Source of the DNA: Cytidiella melzeri
Lineage: Eukaryota; Basidiomycota; Agaricomycetes; Polyporales; Irpicaceae
DNA: 37,899 bases
Direction: 5' to 3'
Assembly: GCA_022592445.1 (NCBI GenBank)
Contig: JABYQR010000412.1
Coordinates: forward strand, 1-37,899
Shown: positions 9,836 through 20,717 of the stretch, in pieces
How the letters are laid out: every line of letters starts with the position of its first letter
Numbering within the stretch: position 1 is the stretch's first letter
Position numbers and translations under genes: made by a program
Notes under the pieces: generated by a model
Database searches by the model: none
Told to the model about the DNA's origin: nothing
Seen by the model: the letters and a program-made list of their open reading frames with translations, nothing else

Positions 9836-10345
9836 GTGAGCAGCGTTATGTCTGAAGTCCGATAGTGACGCGTTGTGTTATCGGAGGACGGTGCAAGTGA
9901 GTCCGATAACGAGAGGATGCACTATCGGTGGGCAGCCTTTGCCCGCGCAGGCCATGCGTGGTGTCCGATAGTGGATTAACTCGTTAACGGACACATAAGC
10001 GCTGGGCGGCCGCACAACGGAGTGTGAGAGGATGTCCGATAGTGCCAGGGTGCACTATCGGAGGCATGCCACTGACGTGCTCCGATAGTGCGTATTGACA
10101 CTATCGGGGTCATGACCAGCCGTGCTCCGATAGTGGCAATACGCACTATCGGGCACACTCATATAGCGTGTCCGATAGTGTGGCGTACACTATCGGAGCA
10201 CATGCTTGTACAGTGCCCGATAGTGTGAGCGTACACTATCGGAGCACTCCATGTCACGTCTCCGATAGTGCACACTGGCACTATCGGAGTTGCTGCTCTA
10301 TTGACCATCGCGCAAGAAGGGCCACACTGACATACATTCATGCAG
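9836..10345 (+). repeat. Array H4: nine hairpins, probably within a 510 bp intron
   Basis: Bounded by GTGAGC and by CTGAC...CATGCAG, a good branch point and acceptor. Palindromes start at about 9859, 9902, 9962, 10033, 10080, 10126, 10169, 10215 and 10260, period 43-47 bp in the second half. Typical arms are TCCGATAGTG and CACTATCGGA with variable 8-10 nt loops. Spacers share little sequence. The intron call needs a one-base frame correction, so it is not certain. Confidence 0.7.
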
Positions 10346-13300
10346 CTCGCTCTGTGGTTCGCTCCGCTCATGCTCTACCCGAGCAACAACGCTCGCGGAC
10401 ACGGCGGCAAGGATCTCACGCAGGCGATGTTCCAATCGTTGTCGCTGAGTGGGTCGCGCATCGCAAGATCCAAGGTCGAGGCTGCCCAGGACGCGTTGTT
10501 CACCGCGATCTGGTCATTACCGGAGATGCTGGACATGCTCCAGACGAGCGTCGGTCCTGGGTGCCGCCACAGGCCGCCACAACGCCTCCTCAAGAACGGC
10601 GACATCCAGCGCTGCGTGAATGGAAACGTCATCAACTCGGCCTTCGTCAAGGGCGATCCGGACACAGTGAACCCCAGGGTCTGGACGACGACGATGAAGA
10701 AGCGTCCGAACACAGCAGACGACTTCATCGACGACGCAGGCGCGGACGTCAACGAGGCGGACGACGAGGAGTACGGCACGAGGAAACGACCAAGGGTGAT
10801 CACGGTGGCACCGTCGAAGGGTGGAAAACGCGCGCAGCAAGAGGCTGAGACAGCTGAAGAGAAGCCGCCTCCTGTTCCCAAGACGCCCTTCGACATCGCG
10901 CGCTTCGTGCCGATCTTCAGCAGGTTCGATCAGCCATTCCCCACTACCGTGTTCTGGCTGGGAGCAGTTGTGAAGGACATCACCACGATGCTGAGCGCGG
11001 CGAAGAAAGGGCGCACTCACCCGGTCGCGACTAAGGACACGGTGATCTTGAACTTCATCGCGCGGAACCCCGTGGACTGGTACTCATACAAGAGCAACAG
11101 TATGGCGACTATTGCGAGTCAATGGATGGCGTACGCGTTGCTCGAGGAGAAGGTGATCGCGGCGTACCGGCCGCAGCTGATCGAGTCGAAGGAGGGGTCG
11201 AGGGTGCGCAATTGGCTCAACTTCTACCTCGTCGACTACCTCCAGAAGGACGTGAAGTCGTTTCCGTGGGTCGATGGCCTCAAGCCTGCGGCGGAGCAAA
11301 AGGCGGTGTTCAAGGCCAGCACGCAGATCGCGATCTTGCGTCGGGATGTCGTCAACTACCGTCGCAACACGCAAAAGAACATTGAGGATTCCCTCAATCG
11401 TATCCAAAACCTCGCCGCCGCCTCCGCCGGCTCTGCAGACGGACACCTCGTCGAGAAAGGAGAGGGGAACACGGCCATCTCGCACGAGGTCGCGTTCGCG
11501 CTTCAGGTGTTGCACAGGGTGAGTGCGTTCCGTCTACTGTGCTATGTGTTAAGCTCACTTCTTTCACGCTTCCCCTTGAGGCGTTGCACTTCAACATGGA
11601 GCGCAACATCTGGTGGAGCGAGCACCAGGCCCTCCAAGACCTGCCAACGCACGCACAGACGGAACTCCTTCGTGAGCGGCCTAGCCACGCGAACGAGAGT
11701 TTCTCGCCCACAGTGAACGACCCTGGTGTGGGATCTGTGGTGGCCCCACCTGCGCTGCAGATGCGTCCGGTCATGGAGGTTGTGCCGACAATTGGCGAGG
11801 TGTCGTTTGCGGACCTGCTGCTCGAGTACCGTCAGTTCGTGCTTGAGCATCGTGAGGAGCTTCCGGAGGCAGGTGTGGCCGTGTCTCGCGCGCAGGGCAA
11901 GGTAAGCTGTCTGTTATTGAGCAGAGCAGTGGTGTGTGAGCGATACTGACTGCGACTGCGACAGAAAAAGAAGCGCCCGTCGTTTGAGCCGCAAGGCGAG
12001 GCGGGCGAGCCGTCTGGTTCTGCAGTGACGAAGACACCGCGCGGTGCGACGAACCGTAGGCAGCCGTCACCCGTGCGCCAGCCGTCTTCTGCGGCCGGAG
12101 AGCGAGGGAAGGCTGAGGCGCCACAGCCTTCCGAGCCTGCCCCACCTGCGCAGCCTGTGCAGCGTCCGAAGCCGCGACCAAGAGCTGTTCCTCCCCCTGC
12201 GAAGCAGCCCTCGCCTGTCAAGACACCCCCTCGAGCGAAATCTCTCAGCTCGAACGAGAAGACTCCGAAACGACAGAGGAAGCGGACGCATTCGCAGAGT
12301 GAGAGTGGGGAGCCATCGACGACGACGGACGACGGGCAGGTGAGCAACGTGGAGGAGGCGCGAGTTGTGAAGCGATCGCGGTCGACGTTGACGTCGTCGG
12401 ACGAGTCGGAGGCGGCTGTTGGGAAGGAGGACAAGGGAAGCGGCTCAGAGTCGGAGTACGACACGCTCGCTGAGCGTTTGGCGATGGGACGTCTTCTGGA
12501 TGAGGCTTCGCAGGAGCAGGGGGCGATAGAGCGTATGGACCTTGACCCGGCGACCGCGAACGCTGTGGAGGAGGTCATCGACGCCGACGAGCAGGAGCTG
12601 CGGGACATCGAGGAGGCGACGCGGCTGTCGTTGCTAGGAGCGAAGGTGAATGCGCAGGTTGAGCTTGCGACACCTGGTGCGTCTAGTAGCCGCAACCGCT
12701 CGACAACAATAACCGCGCCGAGAGGCCTACTCCGTCATCGTCTGGGCTTGTGGGCGGAGAGGGGGGCGAGCCAGTGCGCAACCTGCGTCGCGTGCTCCCT
12801 CTGTTCCCACTGTTACTGGAGCTGCCTCTCGACCAAAGTCTGTGGCCCCATCGTCGCGTCAAGGCTCTGTGGCCCCTGGTAAACAGCGAGCGTCGAGTTC
12901 TGGCTCGATGGCTCCAGTATTGCCGACCACTGCGGAGGCCGTGCCTGTGGGTGGTGCTCAGGCTCCTGAGCAGATCCAAGAGCGTGCTGATGAGGAGATG
13001 GCCACGGATGCTGCTGGTGAGACGGACGACCGCCGCCCTGTCGCTGCCCGCCCAAGTCGGTCTCTCGACAACCCTCTGCTGCGCCTGTGTCGCGATCGGG
13101 GTCTGCTGCTCCTGGCAAGGGGCGAACCTCGAGGTCTGGGTCGATGGCTCCGGGAGTGTCGACCACGGTGAGGGATCATGTTCCTCATGAAGCTCCCCAG
13201 CCAATCCAGGAGGAAGTGGACGAAAACATGGATGCTGACGCCGACGCCGACGGTGAGAAGGACAACGAGGACTACGTGGGGATGGATGCGGAGGAGCTGC

Positions 13301-14107
13301 ACGTCGGTACGTGCTCATTTCCTTCAGCTCTATCAAGTTCCCCGATAGTGAACACGTTCACTATCGGAGGATGCACCCATGTCTGTGTAGAGTGCGTGCC
13401 CGATAGTGAACGTCCTCACTATCGGAGGATGCCATGTCTGTGTAGTGCTCCCGATAGTGACCTCACTATCGGTGGGTGCACCAATGTCTGTCAGAGTGTG
13501 CCCGATAGTGAACGTCCCACTATCGGAGGATGCACCATTGTCTGCTCGTTGGGTGTCCCCGATAGTGACATCCTCACTATCGGAGGATGCACCATTGTCT
13601 GTTCGTTGGGTGTCACCCCGATAGTGAACGTCCTCACTATCGGAGGACGCACCAATCTCTGTCTGGAGTGCAGCATAGAGCCATAGCTGACATCTGTTGC
13701 CTCTTCTAGGTCCTCCCGCACAAGTAGACCTCGACGTCCACAGTGAGTTCACGAGCCTAACCTCCCCCTAACCTTCATGTGTCTGACGTTCTCTCCAAGT
13801 GCACAACACCGAAGAGGCATCACGCAGTGACGCCAAACAGGTAACTCATACTAACCACCGTCGTTTTGATCTACTGACACTCACATTGCAAACACACAAC
13901 AGCCTCGACGAAGTCCTCGCAACTTGGGTCTACAGGGAATCGTTGAGGTAATGTTGTCCTCCCTCTCTGGCTGTGTGTACGCATAATGACAATGCACTCT
14001 CCGTCTAAAGAACCCCAGCTCCCTCGCTGCGCTCGCCAACATGACAAGGGCAGCACCTTCGCAAGCTCGCATGAACAAGGACCCCCGTGAACAGGAAGTT
14101 TGTTTGA
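10340..14107 (+). CDS. Family A protein, complete 3' part (paralogue of copy B)
   Basis: Exons 10346-11518, 11581-11901, 11965-13306, 13710-13742, 13800-13840, 13903-13947, 14011-14107; about 1,017 residues. The ATG at 10340 may only be part of an acceptor (ATGCAG). Order: N-terminal helices, acidic stretch, globular region (PFDIARFVPIF, FNMERNIWW, NDPGVGSVV), KKKRP and other basic tracts, Pro/Ser-rich region, UIM-like helix (DIEEATRLS, 12604-12633), Ser-rich repeats (SRSGSMAPG), acidic tail, then conserved PRRSPR. Frame changes at about 12710, 12790 and 13030. The stop needs one C fewer in the C5 run at 14081; it would then read DPVNRKFV like the paralogue's DHVDKKWV. Probably nuclear; function unknown. 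Confidence 0.65.
13307..13709 (+). repeat. Array H5: six hairpins in a 403 bp intron
   Basis: Intron GTACGT...TTCTAG at the same position as the 517 bp hairpin intron of copy B. Palindromes start at about 13340, 13399, 13450, 13501, 13559 and 13618, form CCGATAGTGAAC...TCACTATCGG, with spacers sharing GGATGCACCATTGTCTG. Neither stems nor spacers match copy B's array, so the intron position is conserved but its contents have turned over. Confidence 0.85.
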
Positions 14108-14807
14108 TAGGTGTTTTCCTCGTCGTCCTGCTCGTCCTCACTCGCATTCACATTCGCTCCCTCGTCCCCTCCGTCGCTCTGTGCTCCCCGCCGCGCCCGT
14201 TTTACTTCACCATTCGCATACGCATTCTACTCGTCGCCGCGCTCTCGAACTCTACATCGCTTAACATACTCGTATTCTTATAATTCGCATATACTCTATC
14301 TGTAATTCTATCTCAGTAGTACCCTAGTACTGTATAATATCAAACCATGCGTTTCCGTGACAGAAACAACCGCGTGTCCCGCTCCTCACTTTCGTTGTCA
14401 GGCACAGCTGAAGAACACCGCCGCATTTGCAAATATCAAGTAGATCACTAACACACAGATCCGTCGCTCTCGTCCGTCATTTCCTATTCGTCTTCTACGC
14501 AAATTGACGTCTGCGTATCTAGATCTATGAGATCCCAGTGCTTCTGCATAACTTCCAGAACATCGGTTATGGAATGGTTCGGCTTGGTTTCCGCACACCC
14601 AATCGCATGTGCTGCAGCCCCCGCCACTCGGCCATTTAAGCACGGCTCGCTTGAGTATACGCGAAATTCAGCTAGCACCGTTTTGCTTATATTCAACACC
14701 TGGCAAACAAGGTGCCCTTTCCACCTCGCTCCTGTCTCCTCCCTCACTCACCTACAGCCCACATACAACGTTGTGCACCATCATCCACACCTTCATCCAC
14801 TCCTAAA
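14108..14807. other. Intergenic region between the family A and family C genes
   Basis: No gene supported. 14108-14330 is pyrimidine-rich then AT-rich and resembles the 3' flank of copy B. 14330-14620 shows nothing I recognise. 14690-14807 is CT-rich with a TATA-like CTTATATTC at 14687, compatible with the core promoter and 5' UTR of the gene starting at 14808. Confidence 0.4.
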
Positions 14808-17800
14808 ATGGAACAGTAAGTTACTCACCATGAACCGCTCCTACCTAGCAATGTACTGACCGCCCGGAAACAACACAGCCCCTCAGAGTACCTCGCCGAT
14901 GCTTTCCCGGACTTGGGAGACATCGTCGAGCCCTTCCTCACCGAAGACACCTACGATCAGCAGGACGTCCTCTCAGGTCTCGTCCATGACTCTGGATCCC
15001 GCGAGACACACGTCGCCGCGCTCAAGGCGAAGAAAATGTCCACCATCAAGCTCTCCCAGCTCAAACACTGGTACACAACACAGGCCGCCACCAAGGCAAT
15101 GCATTCTTTGCATACCTTGCAGCAAATCGACATCGACGACCAGTTCCTCTTCCCACCCAACGACCAAACTCTCAGGTTCGAAGTCGACGATCTTACCTCG
15201 ACGCACTCGTCCTCGTCCCAAACACCTTCGGCCTCGACGCTCTTCTCCCTCGTCTCCCACCAGACGCAGGCTTCGCTCTCGAGCTCGACCTCCAACGCAG
15301 GGCAAAGGCGTTCCGGTACAAACACGGCAGACTCGGCTTCTCGCCTCAAAACTCCATGCTCTACATAGGGCGCTGTCGCCAGGAAGAGGTCTGGCTGGTA
15401 TGGACGAGCGTCCTCCCCGTAAACTTCGTGGGTCAGGCAGACCGCACCACTCCCCGCAAGGTCGACACAACACTGCCACACGACCTCTACGTCATCACCC
15501 TCATGTTCCTCGCGCTCACAATGCACGAGGCAGGTATTCAGGACATCACAGTCAACGGCAACAGGTACCCTGAGGAGCTCGACACCATCAATGTCGTACG
15601 GAATACCACATCCATCTTGTAAGTGCAGCCATATCCGTTAAATTTCATCCTTCACCTCGACAAAGGCAACAAACGCTGGAGGTTAGGCCTGCTCCCAAGC
15701 ACCCCTCAACTCCGATAGTGAGAATCCCACTATCGGATAATACCTCTGACACAGGTTGCTGCGATATCCGATAGTGAGAATCCCCGCTATCGGATAATGC
15801 CTCTGATGCAGATTGCAGCCATGTCCGATAACAAACACGTACGCTATCGGAGACTGCAGCAACACAGGTATTCTCCGATAGCGGCAATTCCACTATCGGA
15901 TTCTCCTGCCAGGTCCGTTTCGGGGACCTTGGTTTAGTTGTCGCCGTTATCCCCCGTATTACTATGGCCTCCCCCGCTGACTCTGCTCCTCACACAGGAA
16001 CCGTCTCAACGTAGTCCTCGGTTACAGAGACCTCCGCAAACTCCACCGTAGGATACAAGAACGTTTCGACTCGTGGCTTCTCCAGGCACCCGACTCGTGG
16101 AAGACATCATTCAAGGCAGGTATCCCATCGTCATCTCAGCTGCATGCGGTCAAAATTGGCATTTCCACACAAACATTCCCGATGCAAACAGCGAGTTCGC
16201 TTGGTGCGGAGATAGGGACTTCAGCGAAATCCGCTTCATGAGCGTAGCCTTCGCCACAGAACTCGCGTACGTTCCTCACCCCCACACGTCTTCAGTAGCT
16301 AACATTCATCTTCCTCATCACAATCTTCTAGAATCTATCGATGCGAAAACTTCCAACCAATCCCAATAGACGACCTCATCGAACTCCAAATGTACGCTAA
16401 CGATCAGCCAATCTACGACCACTGGGATCCAGAACTTCGCGAACAGGTCAACCTAGAACACTTCCCCCTCTATCACGAGGCTACAGGTGACGAAATTCCA
16501 GTATACCGCACTGACGGTACCCGCCTCCATCGCCACTCCTTCAACATCATCCACGACGAAGACCCCTGCCCCTCCCTGTTCAACCTCCGCACAGTAAACG
16601 AATTCCTCCAAGGCTTCGCAGGAGAAGACGACATGGATGTAGACAACAATCTCGCTCCAACCGCCGCTGGCATCCAGTTCTTCCCACAGGCTTTCCTCGG
16701 TTCCGTCGGCCACTACCAGGCAGAAAAACTTCCGGTCCCATTCTACCCAATCCTACGCAGGATATCTCGCACTATCGGTCTCAACAACAACAACAACAAC
16801 AACAACAACTTCGACAACGATGCTCCACTCGCTCAGCCCGTCATTGGTTGCTCCAGTCAAGCTTACAACACCGCTTTCCATCGCATCCGATTCCGCACTT
16901 CTTCACACGACGCTCAGCTCGCTCAGGTAACCGCTTTCGGCGCTGCTCCATTCGCAACATCCACCAAGGAAAAAGAAAAGTCCGCAAAACTCACTCAGCG
17001 GCTGGAAGATTACGGCCTCCCTTTCACAAGGCTAAAGGCAAAACTCGCTGACGCTGCCCTCAACACAAACATTCGCTTGGAAAACGTCTACCACGTCGAC
17101 CTCGCAGCAATTCACGACGACTCCGTACCGCTGAGTACGCTCCTTCAATGCCTCCCATTCACATGCCCTCCATCTCAACTCATCCCCTTACTTCATCTAG
17201 GGATCTCTTCAACCAACTCGTCCTGCCACTCTGCAACGCTTGGGGCCATCCCTCCGTTATAACAGAGCTCACAAAACATCTCGTCATCCTTCGTCCCGCC
17301 GTACTCATCTCTCTCCTCATCCCTTACATCCTGCATTTGCTCATCACATATTCTTACAGGCTTATCCAAACCTCTACCTCTGGACCTCCTATCCAATCGC
17401 TTCAGCCATGGAAGCCCTTTTCCGCCAAATGAGTTCAGCCATCGCAGACATTCCACCACCAGGCGCTCACCTGGACCTCGACGACGACGACGAAAACGCA
17501 AGAGCTCAACAAGCTGTTCTCGCAGATCTAAGCATGAAACATTGCTACCTCGTCGAGATGACTGCAATGCTCGAGCGCTGCGCAAACTACGGTCAAACCG
17601 GCAACGTCCGCGTCATCACTCGCACTCTCATGGACTACTTCGGCCTCTCCGCCGTCATCCTCCGTGGCTCGTTGCCTTACCTCAACAACCTCGTCAACTT
17701 CGGAACTCAGGATAAGCGCTCGTTCTTGTCATGAATCTAACAAAGTGGCCACGCGACAAGTTCAATCAGCTCCTCACTTCCGCCAACGCTTCAATCAACT

Positions 17801-19891
17801 TTCACTACGGCCAGAAAATGTCCGAGGTACGTCTCTTCAACAATTCTCATTCACACCCATGTCCTCCGATAACGCGCATTTGCGTTATCGGAGAAACGTC
17901 CGTGTACGGATCTTATTGGTGAATGTTGGGAGTGCCGCGACTTTCATGCTTTGGCATTGTTTCCGATAACACAAAATCTTGTTATCGGACTCACCAGCGT
18001 TCCCTTATTTTCACATACGTTCGTCCGTGTCTCCGATAACACAAAGTCTCCTTATCGGACTTAATCCGATAGCGTGAACATCGCTTATCGGAAAACACTG
18101 CAGAGTCTTGATTCAATAGCAAATAATTCCCTTATCCAAAGCGTCAACATTCGCTTCCTGTCCTCATCTTTCATCGCTTTTACAGTACTACTCCTCCGTC
18201 TTCCGCATTTACCACGCCTACCTTCATACAAACGCCGCGGACTATCCAAACCACACAAACAACCAGTTCTTCCAGTCCATCCTGTCAATATTCGACACTT
18301 GCGTCTCCCAGTTCGTAGAAGACACCGTCAGCTTCGTCCACAACAGGCTAAAGCCCGAACTCAAAAGGCAACGTCGGTCCCAGAGGCGCCCCATCCAGCA
18401 ATTGGCAGAATTGCGCAACAAGCACCTCAAAATCTGGGTTGTATGTCCAAACCCCCTCAGCCTCGCAGACGTAGAGGCAGGCTCTCACCTCACAGTCGCA
18501 GTTCGCGCAGACGGTCTCACAGACAAAGGCCTTCCTCTCGTCATCCTGGACAGGTACTCATACACCGCAATGGCACAGGACTTCCTCAAGTTCGCAAAGA
18601 CAACAAACAACCGCGGAATGGCTCCTCCATTCACCTCAGGTCATCAGTCGCTGAAACTCCTCAGAGTCGCCTACGCCGTCGTAAAGGGCTCTCTCTCAAA
18701 TCAGAACCAGGCTGTACGCGATAGAACAGTCATAGAGGCAATCAAGACAGTCCTCATCAAGCAACACGTCCACTTCATCCCATGGAGCCCAGACGCTAAC
18801 GGCGTAGAACAGCCATCCAGGACAATCTCCCCCTCCGCCTGGCGCCTCGTAGAGGCAGACCTCACTGTCACAACTCCCGTCCCAACTCGCCCTCTTCCCA
18901 TAGCTGACAACTCCGCTGTCGGTCGCGCAAGGAACGCAATCACACTCGCTCGCCGCACTTCAACAACTGCACCTTGGTCCGCCATCGGTATCAAAATGAC
19001 AAACTTCAAGGAAATAATCGGAAAGCGCTCCCGCCCATCAGACTTGGCATACGCAGCTTCCGTCTTCCCTGAATCCACTAAAAACAAAGACAACAACGCT
19101 TGGGTCAAGCAACAGTACGATTGGACAATCGCAAACCTCGACATGTCACGGCCATCTCACCGTGTCATCCTTTACGCCGCTCGCATCTGCATCGCCACAC
19201 TCCCTGACATATTCATCGACGCAGATCACACTTTCCCAAAGAAAACATCCTGGCACGAAGACGACGCCCTAGAGGCTATGCGCAACGCTCCGGTCCTCAA
19301 CAAAGACGACAGAAAGGGTCACAAAAACCCCGATTTCGTCTTCACTCCAATCATCGCCATGGCCATCGGCCTCCTCGAACCTGCTTCTCCACTCGGCACC
19401 ACTTACGCAGTATCAGGCAATCTCAGCGATTCTTGGTCAAAAAAGCACGGTACGACTCCACCCACTACTCCGCCCATCATATCACTTACTGACTCCGCTC
19501 CAAAGGTCACAAGGGCGTATGCGCCGACTTACTCACTCGCTTCGGCCTCTGCACTCCGAGAAGACCCTTCAAAGGTTCCCCAAAGGGAAGCTGGAAAATG
19601 AAGTCACACAACGAGCTCGAGGTCCTCTGTCGCCAGTTCGAACGTCTCATCAACACAGACTCTGCTTACGGCGTGCAAAGAGCCGTTGCCGCGTTGTGCG
19701 GGCCTCAAATCCTCTCACGCATCGTCGCAAAAGGCTTGTTGGGCGCATGGGTCAGCATGCCCGTACCAGTAAACTCCGCTCAGAAACGTCCACGTGTAGA
19801 CTGCAATCAGAGCAGCGATATAGAGATGGACGACGAACCCCAGAAGAGGCCTCGCCAAGGATCCCCCGACGTAATCGACTTGGATGACTGA
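14808..19891 (+). CDS. Family C large protein, unknown function (8 exons)
   Basis: Exons 14808-14815, 14879-15618, 15998-16266, 16332-17134, 17201-17300, 17360-17826, 18186-19449, 19506-19891; about 1,345 residues. The first exon holds only ATGGAACA. Visible: N-terminal helices, a Tyr/Trp-rich middle, nine Asn from an AAC repeat, an acidic linker (DLDDDDEN), a conserved block (HRVILYAARICIATLP) and a C-terminal block (RFGLC, MKS, CGP) both shared with D1 and D2, then KRPR basic motifs and an acidic end, suggesting a nuclear protein. Frame changes at about 15191, 16080, 17134 and 17728 each fit one lost base; at 16080 a 38 nt intron (16048-16085) is an alternative. Two introns (15619-15997, 17827-18185) carry hairpin arrays. 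Lies 700 bp downstream of the family A gene on the same strand. No known domain recognised. Confidence 0.65.
15619..15997 (+). repeat. Array H6: four hairpins in a 379 bp intron
   Basis: Intron GTAAGT...ACACAG of the family C gene. Palindromes start at about 15711, 15767, 15823 and 15875, spaced 52-56 bp. Arms vary together: GATAGTG/CACTATC, then a form with CGCTATC, then GATAACA with a CGCTATC arm, then GATAGCG with CACTATC, so pairing is imperfect in the last units. Confidence 0.8.
16783..16809 (+). repeat. (AAC)9 microsatellite coding for poly-Asn
   Basis: Nine perfect AAC triplets in frame in exon 4 of the family C gene, giving nine Asn. Length is likely polymorphic. Confidence 0.9.
17827..18185 (+). 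repeat. Array H7: four hairpins in a 359 bp intron
   Basis: Intron GTACGT...TTACAG with codon-boundary phase on both sides. Palindromes start at about 17865, 17961, 18031 and 18063: CCGATAACG/CGTTATCGG, CCGATAACA/TGTTATCGG, CCGATAACA with an imperfect partner, CCGATAGCG with an imperfect partner. Spacing is irregular (32-96 bp). Confidence 0.8.
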
Positions 19892-20283
19892 ACCCTCAAT
19901 CGTTAAATCCCTATCCCCTCCTCACTACACTTACATCATGCACATACAATGCCTCTTTAATTTACCTATTTAAATATTTACCTATTTAAATCTACCTACC
20001 TAATCCGTACACTCAGAATCGCAATGCGCAGTGTTTCCGTTAACAAATTCTCCCACTATCGGAGCACTCATGGATCTGGCTTGAATGTCCCCACAACGTA
20101 CAGCACACCGTCGCTGAAACACATGTCATGATAATACTATGACACAACCACCTGTCAATAATAGTGGTCGTATTTGTCTCTCCTGTACATAATAACGTAT
20201 CTATTATTATTCCCGTTCCGCGCTTCCCTGGCTTTGCCACGTGACCTCCACCTTCTGTGTCATCAATGTTACCCTCCTGCCTG
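19892..20283. other. 3' flank of family C gene and start of the D1 duplicated block
   Basis: 19892-20030 is AT-rich 3' flank (repeated ATTTAAAT-like words). One palindrome with arms CCGTTAAC and CACTATCGG lies at 20037. From about 20140 the sequence matches 30345-30484 (shared CCTGTACATAATAACGTA, CCCGTTCCGCGC), marking the left end of a segmental duplication. Confidence 0.5.
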
Positions 20284-20645
20284 TCCCCGATAGCACCGTC
20301 GCTCGTTATCGGAGTAACCCCCAGTTCGAGTTTACTAACAATGTACTAATACTCTGCACCCTGTCCCTGTCTCCGTTAACACCACCGCTGCTTATCGGAG
20401 TCGCCCCCAGGTCGGGATTACCCGCAATGTGTTAATACCCTCCGCCCTGTCCCTATCTCCGTTAACACCACCGCTGCTTATCGGAGTCGCCCCCAGGTCG
20501 GGATTAACTGCAATGTGTTAATACCCTCCGCCCTGTCCCTGTCTCCGTTAACACCACCGCTGCTTATCGGAGTCGCCTCCAGGTCGAGATTCACTACATT
20601 GCGCTAATACTCTGCTCCCTGTCCCTGTCTCCGTTAACACCATCA
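20284..20645. repeat. 86 bp satellite S1 (four units plus a partial), one hairpin per unit
   Basis: Units begin at 20284, 20371, 20457, 20543 and 20629 (87, 86, 86, 86 bp). Each has a palindrome of CCGTTAACACC or CCGATAGCACC with CTTATCGGAG or GTTATCGGAG, then a spacer with GCAATGTGTTAATACCCTCC. The last unit is cut short. Related to the satellite at 30484 and likewise placed just 3' of a minus-strand family C relative. Confidence 0.85.
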
Positions 20646-20717
20646 GACAACTTCCCACATTGTTCGCATTTCAAAAAGGAGCCTCGAAGCACCCAGTACA
20701 TGTTGTTGTCCTTATTA

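Noticed and set aside
10033..10290. CRISPR-like array (regular palindromic repeats with unique spacers)
   Set aside because: The context is eukaryotic with spliced genes and retrotransposons, the repeat is only a short palindromic core with variable arms, and there are no cas genes.
13336..13680. Open reading frames across the hairpin arrays (also at 2330-2850, 10168-10370, 15645-15893)
   Set aside because: They are translations of the repeated palindromes (repeating DSE/TIG words in several frames on both strands) and lie inside introns.
16048..16085. 38 nt intron in exon 3 of the family C gene
   Set aside because: It would restore the frame, but it is shorter than every other intron here and would delete sequence that reads like protein (ERFDSWLLQAPDSWK). 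Kept only as an alternative.
16768..16780. CACTATCGG in an exon of the family C gene as an exonic hairpin
   Set aside because: There is no matching CCGATAGTG arm nearby, so it is a lone 9 bp match.
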